Source: an uncultured Pseudomonadales bacterium (lineage in GTDB: Bacteria > Pseudomonadota > Gammaproteobacteria > Pseudomonadales > Azotimanducaceae). Taken from it: 64,000 nucleotides of DNA. The notes under the pieces were generated by a model. That model was not told the DNA's origin. It was given only the letters and a program-made list of their open reading frames with translations, and did not search any database. A program made the position numbers and the translations under genes. This document shows, piece after piece, positions 17,305-29,445 of the stretch; within the stretch, counting starts at the first letter, position 1; every line of letters starts with the position of its first letter. The stretch lies in assembly GCA_937775265.1 (NCBI GenBank), contig CALKBV010000007.1, positions 62,001 through 126,000 of the forward strand. The letters run 5' to 3'.

Positions 17305-18477
17305 TTATTCCACTATGCTCCGCTTGCGTAGATCAGCAATCGCATTCTCATCCAGGTTAAGGTTGTCGGCCAGCACCGCATCGGTGTGTTCCCCAGGCGC
17401 CGGCGAGTGTGGCGTTGTGGCGTTGTCCACAGATGCGAACTGAAACGGCAGGTTCTGTACGAAATACTCGCCCTCGTCATCATTGAATACAGTAAACGCG
17501 CCGCGATGTTGCAGCTGAGGTTCATCGAACAAATCTGCAGGCGTGTTGTAGCGTGAGCAAGGCACACCATGTCGGTCGAACTGTGCCTCACACTCTTCCA
17601 CCGTTCGTGTAGCGGACCACCGCTCGACCTCGGTGACAAGGTCGCGCACATTTCGGATACGGGCGATGCGGACAAACCTGGGATCGGTCTGTAAATCCGG
17701 TCGTTCTATCGCCGCACATAGCCCGACGAAGTTTTTGTCGGACACGATACAAAGCATGACGAAGCCGCTGGTAGTCGCAACTGGCAGGAACCCGCCAAAA
17801 CTAGGCGAATTGGCGATCTGTGCGGCTTGCTGCTGCCCGGGAATCAACATCATCATGGATTCAAGCATCGTGATATCAATATGGTCGCCCAAACCTGAAC
17901 TGACGCGCCCCAGCAGCGCCGTTTGTATCGCTCCAAATGCGTAAGCACCCGTCAACATATCAGCAATCATAATCCCTGATGCAGGCGGCCGGTCGTTTTC
18001 GCCAACCTGCGTATCCGTATGGATCTGCGCGCGCATATGCGCGATGTCGTATCCGCTGGCAGCGTGGGCGACCGGCGCATACGCTGCACGCTGCGCCGCC
18101 GGTCCGGACTGTCCAAAGCCTGAGATCGAGCAGTACACTAGATCCGGCCGTCGTCCCTTGACCGACGCGTAATCAAGGCCAAAGCGCTGCATGACACCAG
18201 GGCGATAGTTCTCGATAACCACGTCGGCTTCGTCGATCAGTCTATGCGCAAGCTCTTGCCCCTCGGTGCTGCCCAGATCAATTTGCACACTGCTTTTACC
18301 GGCATTGAAGTGAGCAAAGATACGCGCATTGCCACGCACCGTATCGCCCAGGCCCAAGGGTTCAATCTTGGTGACAGAGGCACCGCAGTCACTCAACATA
18401 CGTGCACATATCGGACCGGCGTAAACCATTGAAAAGTCGGCCACCTTGAGTCCGACGAGGGGTTTTGCAACAGGCAT
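17305..18477 (-). CDS. CaiB/BaiF family (family III) CoA-transferase
   Basis: 390 residues from ATG 18477 (MPVAKPLVGLKVADFS), preceded by GGAAG; the longer frame to 18573 lacks support. Family signs: VYAGPICARMLSDCGASVTKIEPLGLGD, VIENYRPGVMQRFGLDY, LVYCSISGFGQSGP, and MIADMLTGAYAF with the aspartate that carries the acyl group. These enzymes move CoA between acyl-CoA and a free acid. It converges with the ACAD/SDR run, and a second CaiB gene (18834) starts divergently about 360 bp away. Confidence 0.9.
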   Translation of the reverse strand: MPVAKPLVGLKVADFSMVYAGPICARMLSDCGASVTKIEPLGLGDTVRGNARIFAHFNAGKSSVQIDLGSTEGQELAHRLIDEADVVIENYRPGVMQRFGLDYASVKGRRPDLVYCSISGFGQSGPAAQRAAYAPVAHAASGYDIAHMRAQIHTDTQVGENDRPPASGIMIADMLTGAYAFGAIQTALLGRVSSGLGDHIDITMLESMMMLIPGQQQAAQIANSPSFGGFLPVATTSGFVMLCIVSDKNFVGLCAAIERPDLQTDPRFVRIARIRNVRDLVTEVERWSATRTVEECEAQFDRHGVPCSRYNTPADLFDEPQLQHRGAFTVFNDDEGEYFVQNLPFQFASVDNATTPHSPAPGEHTDAVLADNLNLDENAIADLRKRSIVE

Positions 18478-18833
18478 AAATTCAGCTTCCAGTATAAGTC
18501 GGTTTACGTTTACCCGCGGACGCAGCGCAGTAGTCTTCTGCAGCGTGCGCGAATACCCGACCAGGCCCAACAATCAGCGACAAGTCGTTACACTTCATTC
18601 TAACCACAACTTTTCATCGTCAGGTAATTTTTTCGCGGCAATAAATACTTCATCACGAGCAAGACTCACACTGAGAATATCAAGGCAGCGCCATAATAGC
18701 GGCCAAACTTCATTCAATGGCCTTTCGCGGCTCCCTGAAGCCCGCCAGACCACCCATTTTTTTAACGATGGCTGACTAACAATTGCTATCATCATAGGAA
18801 CGCTTTCGCAGACAACCCAGGTGACCTCCGTCA
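18478..18833. other. Divergent intergenic region between two CoA-transferase genes
   Basis: 356 bp between divergent CaiB genes, so it should hold both promoters. A minus-strand open frame at 18595-18834 (79 codons) exists but shows no family, and its start overlaps the ATG of the right-hand gene. I see no clear promoter pair or operator. Confidence 0.4.
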
Positions 18834-20027
18834 ATGGAAATTCTAAAAGGTATTCGTGTACTTGATTTTGGGCGCTACATTGCAGGACCTTTCGCGGGTG
18901 CCCTGCTGGCGGACTTGGGCGCAGACGTCATCCGGATCGAGAAGGTAGATGGTAGCGAAGATCGCTACACGACACCGGTAAACCCTGGCACAGAAGACGG
19001 CGAGGTAGGCTCGATGTTTCTTCATCTGAATCGCAACAAACGCGGCATCACGCTTAACCCCAAGAAACCGGGGTCTGATGTCCTCAAGCGCAGACTCATT
19101 GAATCCGCCGATGTTGTTCTAGCCAATATGCCGCAATCCGGGCTTAAGGATATCGGTATTGACTATGCTTCGCTCGTTGCCATCAAACCCGACATTATTC
19201 TTGCAAGCAGTTCTGCATTCGGTGCCAGCGGGCCATTTGGCGACCGAGTTGGCTTTGACGGTGTCGCTCAGGCGATGTCCGGTAATCTACATCTTACCGG
19301 TGAGGAAAATCAGCCCACACGTAACTTCCATCCCTACGTTGACTTCACTACCGGCGCCCTCAATACCGTTGCCATATTGTCAGCGATCATGCATCGCCAA
19401 CAAACCGGTGAAGGACAGGAAGTTCAAGGTGCTCTGCTCGCATCGGCACTGACAGTAGCCGGTGGTACGCTGGTCGAACAGGCACTTACCAACGCTAATC
19501 GGGTAGCGTCAGGCAATCGCGGTCAGACAGCCGCCCCATCCGATACTTTCAAGACAAAGGATGGCTGGGTTCTCGTCAGCGCTGTCGGCCAACCACTTTT
19601 TGAGCGATGGGCAAGACTCATGGAAGAAGACTTCTGGCTCACCGATTCACGTTTTTCTGATGATGCCACCCGCGGCATACACAGTGAAATGATCAGTGAC
19701 CGTATGCAAGAGTGGACCAAAACACGGACCACCGTTGAGGTCGTCGAAGCACTGGATACCGCACGCATTCCCTGCGGTGAGGTTCTGACACCACAGGAAG
19801 CATTGAATCACCCGCAGGTACAGGCAATGGACTACCTCGAAGAGCTGACATACCCCGGTGTTGAAGGCACCTACCCACTTCCCAGAATTCCAATCGAGTT
19901 CAGCAAGATCGAGCGCAGTAAGACAAGGCGCCCCCCGCTTTTGAGCGAACACACCGCTGATATTCTTCTCGATCTGGGATTCTCGAACGATGAAATCGCA
20001 AGCTTTCGAGCGCAGCGCATGATCTAG
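18834..20027 (+). CDS. CaiB/BaiF family CoA-transferase
   Basis: 397 residues. Motifs: LDFGRYIAGPFAGALLADLGADVIRIEK, NRNKRGITLNPK, IILASSSAFGASGPFGDRVG, and HPYVDFTTGALNTVAIL with the conserved aspartate. It is a second, divergent family III CoA-transferase paralogue. The stop codon abuts the left end of the MITE-like element at 20028. With the gene at 17305 and the one at 54457, the window has three such transferases, which implies several CoA-activated acids in its catabolism. Substrate unknown. Confidence 0.9.
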   Translation: MEILKGIRVLDFGRYIAGPFAGALLADLGADVIRIEKVDGSEDRYTTPVNPGTEDGEVGSMFLHLNRNKRGITLNPKKPGSDVLKRRLIESADVVLANMPQSGLKDIGIDYASLVAIKPDIILASSSAFGASGPFGDRVGFDGVAQAMSGNLHLTGEENQPTRNFHPYVDFTTGALNTVAILSAIMHRQQTGEGQEVQGALLASALTVAGGTLVEQALTNANRVASGNRGQTAAPSDTFKTKDGWVLVSAVGQPLFERWARLMEEDFWLTDSRFSDDATRGIHSEMISDRMQEWTKTRTTVEVVEALDTARIPCGEVLTPQEALNHPQVQAMDYLEELTYPGVEGTYPLPRIPIEFSKIERSKTRRPPLLSEHTADILLDLGFSNDEIASFRAQRMI

Positions 20028-20171
20028 GGAACCTCTGATTAAGAGGATATTTTTGTCAGGGCAAGGAAGAGGCGCACGGAGGGAATTTGTTAACTTGTTG
20101 TAAGTTAGGTAATTTCTAACTACGCATCTGACGCCGTACTGGCGAAAATAGACCTTAATCAGAGGTTTCCC
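20028..20171. mobile_element. MITE-like element with 17-bp terminal inverted repeats
   Basis: The left end (GGGAACCTCTGATTAAG from 20027) is the reverse complement of the right end (CTTAATCAGAGGTT at 20154-20167, then TCCC) with one extra T. The 110 bp between also show imperfect dyad symmetry (TTTTTGTCAGGGC against GCCAGTACGG...). There is no ORF. Size, ends and lack of coding capacity fit a non-autonomous miniature element; the ends recall those of IS5-group elements. No clear target duplication is visible. Confidence 0.65.
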
Positions 20172-20436
20172 AGGCTGACGCGGAACATCCTCGTTCGGCT
20201 TTCGATTGTCGAATGCTGAGGGCCCGTTGCCTGACAGAATTTAATCGGCGGATCTGGAAGGTATCATTCACGAGGTCGGCATCGTCGAGCAAGTGACAAT
20301 CCCTGGGTCAGAGTTGGGAGCCACTCACGACGGGCCTGGTAAGATACCGAGATGATCAATCAAACGTCATATAAAGCGTATTTCGAGCCGATCAGCCCTG
20401 CCAATAAGCTATTGCCAAACTCCGGGAGGGCAGCAA
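20172..20436. other. Non-coding stretch between the MITE and the helicase leader
   Basis: 265 bp. A short open segment near 20250-20350 reads EVGIVEQVTIPGSELGATH before a stop and may be a gene relic, but it has no start and I do not recognise it. It presumably holds the promoter of the helicase transcript. Confidence 0.3.
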
Positions 20437-20598
20437 ATGAACGGTGCCTACCACAGAATAGCCGGTTGCCCGGGTGCTGAAAATAGACCGACTCATGAAA
20501 AACTCAACACCCCATTGGAATTAGCCGACGCAACATCATATGGCCCGGATTCCGCCGCCGACCAACCAGGTCATAGTTTAAAGGTTCCGACCACGTGA
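20437..20598 (+). CDS. Possible 53-residue leader peptide coupled to the DEAD-box helicase
   Basis: ATG 20437 is preceded by a very good ribosome site (GGGAGGG, 5-6 bases upstream). The frame encodes MNGAYHRIAGCPGAENRP and onward, 53 residues with no known family, and ends in a TGA that overlaps the helicase GTG start (GTGA). Such overlap suggests translational coupling. The peptide has no signal or membrane helix. It may be a real small protein, a regulatory uORF or chance. Confidence 0.35.
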   Translation: MNGAYHRIAGCPGAENRPTHEKLNTPLELADATSYGPDSAADQPGHSLKVPTT

Positions 20599-21806
20599 AT
20601 TTCAAGTCACTCGGCTTATCGATAGAAGTTCAGCAGGCACTGACGGTCGCCGGCTATCAGGCGCCAACGCCAATTCAATCGAAAACAATTCCGGCTATTC
20701 TAAAGGGCTACGACGTACTTGTTGCCGCTCAAACCGGCACAGGGAAAACAGCCAGTTTCACTGCACCAATGCTCGATATTTTGAACAAGGCCTCCCCGCC
20801 TTCATCCAATCGTGTCAAGGGGCTGATCCTTTCCCCAACGAGAGAGCTTGCAGTCCAACTACATCAGGCAATCATCGATTATGGTCGCTATAGCGGACTG
20901 CGGTCTGCCGTCGTTTTTGGTGGTGTGAAAATCAACCCCCAAATGATGAGTCTTCGCAAAGGTGTGCATTTACTTGTCGCGACGCCGGGCCGACTGTTAG
21001 ATCTGCAACGCCAGAACGCTATTGCATTCGATCAACTAGAAATATTCGTCCTTGATGAAGCAGACAAAATGATGAACCTTGGATTTCGAGCAGAGATAAA
21101 TAAGCTGCTCGATATTTTGCCGCGAATCCGCCAAACGTTGATGTTCTCAGCGACCTTGTCACCGGAAATCAAAAAGTTATCAAAAACCATGCTCCAAGAG
21201 CCTGTGGAAATAGCGATAACTCCAACCGAGATAGCGCCATCAAAAGTAAAACAATGGTTAGTTGCCGTAGACAAGAAACGTAAAACAGAACTTTTAGTCG
21301 AGTTAATCAAAGAAAAAAAATGGTACAAGACACTGGTCTTTACCAATACAAAACAAGGTGCCGATCGGCTCGTGAAAGACTTATCTACCGCGGGTAATGA
21401 AGCCTGCGCCATTCACGGAGATAAAAGTCAGGCAGTCCGACTGCGAAACCTTCAGCTATTCAAAACACGGGAAATGAAAATACTTATCGCTACAGACGTT
21501 GCCTCCAGAGGCCTGGACATTGATGAGTTGCCGGTAGTCATTAATTTTGATCTACCCAAAGTTGCAGAGGACTACGTACATCGTATTGGCAGAACGGGTC
21601 GCGCAGGTGAAAGTGGTGAAGCTATCTCACTGGTCAGTGCGGATGAATTCGAATACCTACGGAAAATTGAACAACTTCTGCGCGAAATCGTACCCAGAGA
21701 ATATGTCGATAATTTTGACCCTGATCAAAATTTGCCTGAATCAAAGGGTGTCCCTGCGCCGAGTCGGCCAAAAAAACCAAAGAAGCCAAAGAAGCCAAAA
21801 ACATGA
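20595..21806 (+). CDS. DEAD-box ATP-dependent RNA helicase (RhlE-like)
   Basis: 403 residues from GTG 20595. Order: Q-motif (GYQAPTPIQSKTIP), motif I AAQTGTGKT, Ia PTRELAVQL, II LDEADKMMNLGF, III SATLS, IV LVFTNTK, V ATDVASRGLDI, VI HRIGRTGRAG. The short basic tail contains PKKPKKPKKPKT, a lysine-proline repeat that likely adds RNA affinity. RhlE-type helicases remodel structured RNA in ribosome assembly and mRNA decay. The start overlaps a possible leader ORF. Confidence 0.93.
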   Translation: MNFKSLGLSIEVQQALTVAGYQAPTPIQSKTIPAILKGYDVLVAAQTGTGKTASFTAPMLDILNKASPPSSNRVKGLILSPTRELAVQLHQAIIDYGRYSGLRSAVVFGGVKINPQMMSLRKGVHLLVATPGRLLDLQRQNAIAFDQLEIFVLDEADKMMNLGFRAEINKLLDILPRIRQTLMFSATLSPEIKKLSKTMLQEPVEIAITPTEIAPSKVKQWLVAVDKKRKTELLVELIKEKKWYKTLVFTNTKQGADRLVKDLSTAGNEACAIHGDKSQAVRLRNLQLFKTREMKILIATDVASRGLDIDELPVVINFDLPKVAEDYVHRIGRTGRAGESGEAISLVSADEFEYLRKIEQLLREIVPREYVDNFDPDQNLPESKGVPAPSRPKKPKKPKKPKT

Positions 21807-21838
21807 CGTGGCGGGCTGGCCACTAAATCTGCCACGTC
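21805..21838 (+). terminator. Stem-loop after the helicase gene
   Basis: GACGTGGC (21805-21812) pairs exactly with GCCACGTC (21831-21838) around an 18-base loop directly at the stop codon. No T-run follows, so it may be an RNA-processing or Rho-related hairpin rather than an intrinsic terminator. Confidence 0.35.
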
Positions 21839-22077
21839 CCAGACGTCATCGGAACCCGATAGGCTTTTTGCAACGCGAAACTCTGCCACAGCGACAAGGG
21901 CAACGTGACTAGCGTCTGTTTTCAGCACACCTCTATACCCGTCACATTGACCATCAATGGGTTCATTTCCACATCAATCGCCTTTTTTATACTAATAGGA
22001 CCGATGGGATAGTAATCAAGACTGATGCGATCAAGTACGATCAGATAAAGTACAAGTACCGATCAAGTACCGGCTAA

Positions 22078-22545
22078 TTACTGCCCCGAAAGCCGAAAAA
22101 CAGACATACTTTCAGCGGCATCTTTCTGAGAGGGAAACCCGTCAACAATTTCAGGATAATCCGGCCGGTATTTGACGAGATAGGCTTCCATCGCCAGTTC
22201 CCAGCCAGTTTCAAGCCACGTCGCGTTCAGGGAGTAGGTATTGTCTTCCATCCGCATCCTGACCGGACCACCCTCTCCCAGCATGGACACCCAGCCGCTA
22301 CCCCTGGAACCGACAATGTATAGATCACCCTCTGACTGAACGAACCAGATAATGACGACACGCGGCAAGGGGCCAGGGACTTCGAGTGTGATCTCATGAA
22401 TAGCTGACGATTCACCCCAACTGTCTGGAACCTCTGATGGGGTTCCACCAATCAAAATACCCGGCAAAGGCCCAATAGGCGCGACGAAGACAAATGCAAC
22501 CAGAACAAAGAGGCACAGCGGCCCCAGGGGTTTTAGGATTTTCAC
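22078..22545 (-). CDS. Membrane-anchored hypothetical protein with a split-barrel-like domain
   Basis: I prefer GTG 22545 (AGAAGG nine bases upstream), giving 155 residues that begin with a hydrophobic anchor (PLCLFVLVAFVFVAPIGPLPG). The longer frame to 22698 overlaps the 3' part of queF. The exported domain (GPLPRVVIIWFVQSEGDLY, then VGSRGSGWV, and RMEDNTYSLNATWLE) resembles the flavin-binding split-barrel/deazaflavin-reductase fold in pattern, but no cofactor residues can be proved. It is downstream of queF on the same strand, 58 bp away. Confidence 0.55.
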   Translation of the reverse strand: MKILKPLGPLCLFVLVAFVFVAPIGPLPGILIGGTPSEVPDSWGESSAIHEITLEVPGPLPRVVIIWFVQSEGDLYIVGSRGSGWVSMLGEGGPVRMRMEDNTYSLNATWLETGWELAMEAYLVKYRPDYPEIVDGFPSQKDAAESMSVFRLSGQ

Positions 22546-22603
22546 AAGTTTGCGCCTTCTTCGGATAAATGCGGAACGGCAGTGTAGCTCAGATACGAAC
22601 TGG

Positions 22604-23413
22604 TTACTGACGCCAGAGCCTAACCTCAGCGGGTAATCCTTCATCCTGGGTTCGGTGGGCGTTAATATCGATTCCGCCTCGGCGGGTGTAACGGGCACTC
22701 ACCGCAAGCCTTTCGGGCGCGCAACGGTTCATAATATCGACGAAGATTCGCTCGGTAACCTGCTCGGCGAACTCTGCATGCTCACGAAATGACACCAGAT
22801 AACGCAATAAGCCTTCGTGGTTGATGCTGTTGCCATTGTATTGGACCAAGATACTGGCAAAATCCGGCTGCCCCGTCATGGGACACAGGGACTTAAAAAG
22901 GTGCGTGTAAACAGATTCCCGGCGGGTCACAGAGCTTTCCAACACAAGCAGCTCAGGGTTCCACTGGTATTCATTGATCTCAATATCCTGAAGATCAAGG
23001 TTAGTACCGGTAAACTGCCCGATACCTTCTAGCTGCACCTGCTCCGGAGTGCGCAACACAACGCCTACCGATGCCTGGGTTGCAAGCGTCAGGTCAGATT
23101 CCAGTGCACGAATGATTTCAGCCCGATTAGCAAATGGTGTATTGCTAAAAGAGCCAAGGTACAACTTCAGGGATTTAGATTCGATGAGGTGCGATGACTT
23201 CCCCGGGACCTGCAATTGTAATACTGCCACCTCTGGCTTTCCCGTCTGGTTCAACCACGTAAACTCATAAGCGTTCCAGGTGTCCAGGCCTTTGAACGGC
23301 AAAGTACCTTCAGCAATACCCAGCGTTTGGCGCTGTTTTTGCCGCGGAATAGATTCGAGCAGCGACGGTGTATACATCGTCACGTACTCCTGTTCGTCCT
23401 TAGAACTCGCCAT
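22604..23413 (-). CDS. queF: NADPH-dependent 7-cyano-7-deazaguanine reductase
   Basis: 269 residues, the long (YqcD-type, two T-fold) QueF. Landmarks: WNAYEFTWLN, the ESKSLKLYLGSF substrate motif, and SLCPMTGQPDFA, whose C177 forms the thioimide with preQ0 and whose D184 is the general acid, followed by INHEGLLRYLVSFREH with the purine-binding glutamate, and NRCAPERLAVSARYTRRGG near the end. It reduces preQ0 to preQ1 in queuosine synthesis. The first codons (MASSKDEQEYV) suit a start at 23413. No preQ1 riboswitch is visible upstream. Confidence 0.95.
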   Translation of the reverse strand: MASSKDEQEYVTMYTPSLLESIPRQKQRQTLGIAEGTLPFKGLDTWNAYEFTWLNQTGKPEVAVLQLQVPGKSSHLIESKSLKLYLGSFSNTPFANRAEIIRALESDLTLATQASVGVVLRTPEQVQLEGIGQFTGTNLDLQDIEINEYQWNPELLVLESSVTRRESVYTHLFKSLCPMTGQPDFASILVQYNGNSINHEGLLRYLVSFREHAEFAEQVTERIFVDIMNRCAPERLAVSARYTRRGGIDINAHRTQDEGLPAEVRLWRQ

Positions 23414-23617
23414 GGATTGACCTAAAGTGCCATGCTAGGGTGTACTGCGCGTGCCAGTTCACTGTACCTTCAAGAGTTTGTCAATCTTTTGTGATGTCTT
23501 GTTTGCATAGCAGGGCAGTCGTTATGCCTACCAACAAATACCTGAGAATCTAACAGGGGCTTAAAAAGTCTTCGTTTTTTCTGTAGAGTCTCGCCCTTTG
23601 GATAATAAATCACTTCT

Positions 23618-26825
<3,208 letters not shown>

Positions 26826-26909
26826 TCCGGAAAACCAGCGAGTCGACCCGTCAGTCGCCACATCCACGCATCTAATAACGCAATTTTTTGGACAAAGATT
26901 GCTTTACGC

Positions 26910-26938
26910 TTGACGAATCACCGACAGCCCCCTAGAAT
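26910..26938 (+). promoter_or_regulatory. Sigma-70 promoter of the tRNA-Glu/tRNA-Gly transcript
   Basis: TTGACG (26910-26915), a 17-bp spacer and TAGAAT (26933-26938). The tRNA-Glu gene begins 19 bp after the -10 box. Near-consensus boxes with ideal spacing. Confidence 0.75.
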
Positions 26939-26957
26939 TCGCGCCTTCCATTGCAGT

Positions 26958-27033
26958 GTCCCCTTCGTCTAGTGGCCTAGGACACCTGGTTTTCATCCAG
27001 GCAACAGGGGTTCGACTCCCCTAGGGGACGCCA
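26958..27033 (+). tRNA. tRNA-Glu (anticodon TTC)
   Basis: Cloverleaf with acceptor GTCCCCT/AGGGGAC, anticodon arm CCTGG-TTTTCAT-CCAGG (anticodon TTC), T arm with GTTCGACTC, discriminator G and encoded CCA at 27031-27033. It is followed 51 bp later by tRNA-Gly, likely on the same transcript. Confidence 0.97.
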
Positions 27034-27084
27034 CAATGGGCTAGCCATCACGTATAGTATGGCTATAAACTTCAGGATTGAAGC

Positions 27085-27160
27085 GCGGGTATAGCTCAGC
27101 TGGTAGAGCGCGACCTTGCCAAGGTCGAGGCCACGAGTTCGAATCTCGTTACCCGCTCCA
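27085..27160 (+). tRNA. tRNA-Gly (anticodon GCC)
   Basis: Acceptor GCGGGTA/TACCCGC, D arm AGCTCAGCTGGTAGAGC, anticodon arm CGACC-TTGCCAA-GGTCG (anticodon GCC), T arm GAGTTCGAATCTC, discriminator T and encoded CCA ending at 27160. Confidence 0.97.
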
Positions 27161-27439
27161 ATTTCTAAGGATTCCAGCTAATCTCCGCGCACCACCTAAG
27201 TGCCTTGTGCTGTGCTTTTCAGAATCAGTGCCTACTTCCGGAAACCGACAGTATCGTCAATAACGCTGGGGCCCGGAACGATAACCAACCTTCCAGCCTT
27301 GTTCAAAGAATCCGACCGATCGTGACGGTTTTCCAGAAAACGAAATATTTACAGGTGGGAGCAACGGATTTTCTTCGCCGCCTCGTATATCATTGTAAGG
27401 AATATAAGCATTCAAGCAGCTACAAAAGAAGGGATATCC

Positions 27440-27869
27440 ATGAAAACATTAACATTGTGCGGTTTTTTGATTTTACTGATGCCCGCCATCTCCGTCGCGG
27501 AAACCCACTCAAAAGTGCAGGCCGCACTCGACTATGCAGTTACCGGAGAATACTTGCGGCACCAAACCAAAATCATTTGAATCGTCCGGTGAAGCCATTG
27601 GCAAACCTGTTCAGGAATCCAGGCGGGACTTACTGTATTTTGAGGGCTCCGGCGCAGACGAAATGTCAGATGTCGACAGTTATACGCGTAAACGCCAAGA
27701 GAGAAAGATGGCACGTTGGAAGAGTTGCACCAAGGAATACAAGAGCGGCCTGCTAGAAGATATGGAAGAATTAAAAGCTAGTGCACAGCACGGTTTGACT
27801 CAGCCGCAGGCGAATATCATTCTTGCAAACCTGGCTAATATTCAGCAAGCGTATATGGCACCAGAGTGA
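27440..27869 (+). pseudogene. Small secreted hypothetical protein split by a one-base frameshift
   Basis: ATG 27440 follows AAGAAGGGA and starts a clean signal peptide (TLTLCGFLILLMPAISVA) and mature N-terminus ETHSKVQAALDY. The frame then stops, but dropping one base near 27536 continues into LPENTCGTKPKSFESSGEA and on to NLANIQQAYMAPE at 27869. The whole would be a soluble periplasmic protein of about 142 residues with two cysteines (ENTC, WKSC). The family is not recognised. The indel may be a sequencing fault, in which case this is an intact gene. Confidence 0.6.
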
Positions 27870-27906
27870 GCGCTAAAAAAGGAATGCAGCAGAACGACCG
27901 GATAGG

Positions 27907-29445
27907 CTAGCTACCCGACACTCTGCGGTCATGGCCCTCCCAGTAGGGCTCACGCAGGGTCTTCCGCATGATTTTGCCAACCGGGCTTTTCGGAAGCGGT
28001 TCGGTCGTGAACTTTACAATGCCCGGTTTCTTGTAGGACCCGAGCTTTTCAGCGCAAAGTTCAATGACACCCTGTTCAGTCAGCGAGTGTTCACCGGCAA
28101 CAACGCAAACCGCCGCAGGCGATTCTCCCCATTTTTCGTGGGGCACACCAAACACCGCGACCTCAATCACCTCGGGGTGATCGGCAATGACATTCTCCAG
28201 TTCCATAGGCCAGATGTTGTACCCACCCGAGATGATCATGTCGTCAGCGCGATCAACTACATAAAGATAACCGTTCTGGTCCATACGCCCCATATCGCCG
28301 GTCTTCACCCAGCCATCAATGATTCGTTCTGCCGTCGCCTGCTCGTTTTCCCAGAACCCCACCATCTGGCCATCAGATTTCGCGACGATCTCTCCCACCT
28401 CGCCCCTTGCTACCTCGTTGTTGTCACTATCCCAGATCTGTATCTGGGCAAACGGTAGCGGCATTCCACAGGCCCTTAGCGGTTCGGAACCCGGCACATC
28501 CGCAAACCATTGGGACGGCCCCATCATCGCCACGGGCAGCACTTCTGTCTGGCCATAGCCCTGGTATAGCACGTCACCAAACACCTCCCTGGCGGCAAGG
28601 GTCGTTGCATCAGCAATCGGCGCCGCAGCAATCAGCAAACACTTCAATTTTGGGAAACTACGTCCGCGAGCCGTGTTGTCCCGAACAATTGCGTTAGCCA
28701 TGGTTGGCACCATAAACATAAACCCGATGCCTTCCGATTCCATGATGTCCAGCGTCTCCTGGGCATCAAAGTGGTCCATCATCACGTTGCAACCACCAGC
28801 CAACAGTGTTGGCAAATACTGATATCCGGACCCATGGGAAATTGGGCCAAGGTGCAGACACTTGTCGCCCGGCTCTACCGCCGGAAAGGTATAGAACCAG
28901 TCACGACCGGCGTGTAGCCAGGCCCGATGGGTATACGCCACGCCCTTTGAAAGCCCGGTTGTGCCACCAGTGTGGCGGATAATGAAGTTGTCATCGGGAT
29001 CGACCGAGATCGCGGGCAATTCATCTGACTGCGCAGCAAGCCACGCCTCGTACGAATCGTCTCGAACGATGATTCTCTCCAGCGACTCGACCTGCTGGTC
29101 AATGTCCTTAACTTCGTGCAGATAATTCTGGCTCACCATTAACGCTTTGCAGCCGGTATGAGACAGCATATGTTTGTGCGCTTGCAGGCCATTTCTGGGG
29201 TACAAGGGCACCCTGACAAGATTCGCAATCGCCATTCCGTGAAAAAAATCCGCCGCTTGAATCGAATTATCCTCAAGCACACCGACCCGGTCGCCAGGTT
29301 GCAGCCCCATGGCCAACAGCGCATTGGCGAGCCAAATTCCGCGTTGCCAGGCTTCACTGAATGTTAAACGTCGTTCACCATGGGACACACATTCTCTGTC
29401 GCCGTGATTTATCACGGCTTGATGCATTAATGTTCGAACGTCCAT
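27907..29445 (-). CDS. AMP-forming acyl-CoA synthetase/ligase
   Basis: 512 residues, start after AGGGAAG. ANL-superfamily motifs: HTGGTTGLSKGV (A3, ATP phosphate loop), YGQTE (A5), VKTGDMG (A7), DRADDMIISGGYNIWP (A8 hinge) and PKSPVGKIMRKTLRE with the catalytic lysine (A10). It activates a carboxylic acid to acyl-CoA through an acyl-adenylate. The substrate is open; the neighbourhood (cupin, EthD-type proteins, MFS carrier, NTF2-like protein) suggests an aromatic, terpenoid or steroid-like acid. Transcribed away from the cupin gene at 29597. Confidence 0.92.
   Translation of the reverse strand: MDVRTLMHQAVINHGDRECVSHGERRLTFSEAWQRGIWLANALLAMGLQPGDRVGVLEDNSIQAADFFHGMAIANLVRVPLYPRNGLQAHKHMLSHTGCKALMVSQNYLHEVKDIDQQVESLERIIVRDDSYEAWLAAQSDELPAISVDPDDNFIIRHTGGTTGLSKGVAYTHRAWLHAGRDWFYTFPAVEPGDKCLHLGPISHGSGYQYLPTLLAGGCNVMMDHFDAQETLDIMESEGIGFMFMVPTMANAIVRDNTARGRSFPKLKCLLIAAAPIADATTLAAREVFGDVLYQGYGQTEVLPVAMMGPSQWFADVPGSEPLRACGMPLPFAQIQIWDSDNNEVARGEVGEIVAKSDGQMVGFWENEQATAERIIDGWVKTGDMGRMDQNGYLYVVDRADDMIISGGYNIWPMELENVIADHPEVIEVAVFGVPHEKWGESPAAVCVVAGEHSLTEQGVIELCAEKLGSYKKPGIVKFTTEPLPKSPVGKIMRKTLREPYWEGHDRRVSGS

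Noticed and set aside
18595..18834. 79-codon minus-strand ORF between CaiB genes
   Set aside because: Its start overlaps the ATG of the divergent CaiB gene, it has no ribosome site and no family.
22028..22070. Repeated GATCAAGTAC near the 3' end of the split-barrel gene
   Set aside because: Two copies 32 bp apart in AT-rich DNA without dyad symmetry or a nearby promoter; too little to call an operator.
27205..27756. 183-codon plus-strand ORF after tRNA-Gly
   Set aside because: It overlaps the small secreted gene, which has a signal peptide and ribosome site in another frame; this frame is basic and lacks any motif.
27931..28458. 175-codon plus-strand ORF within the acyl-CoA ligase
   Set aside because: Shadow of the ligase on the opposite strand, no start signal.
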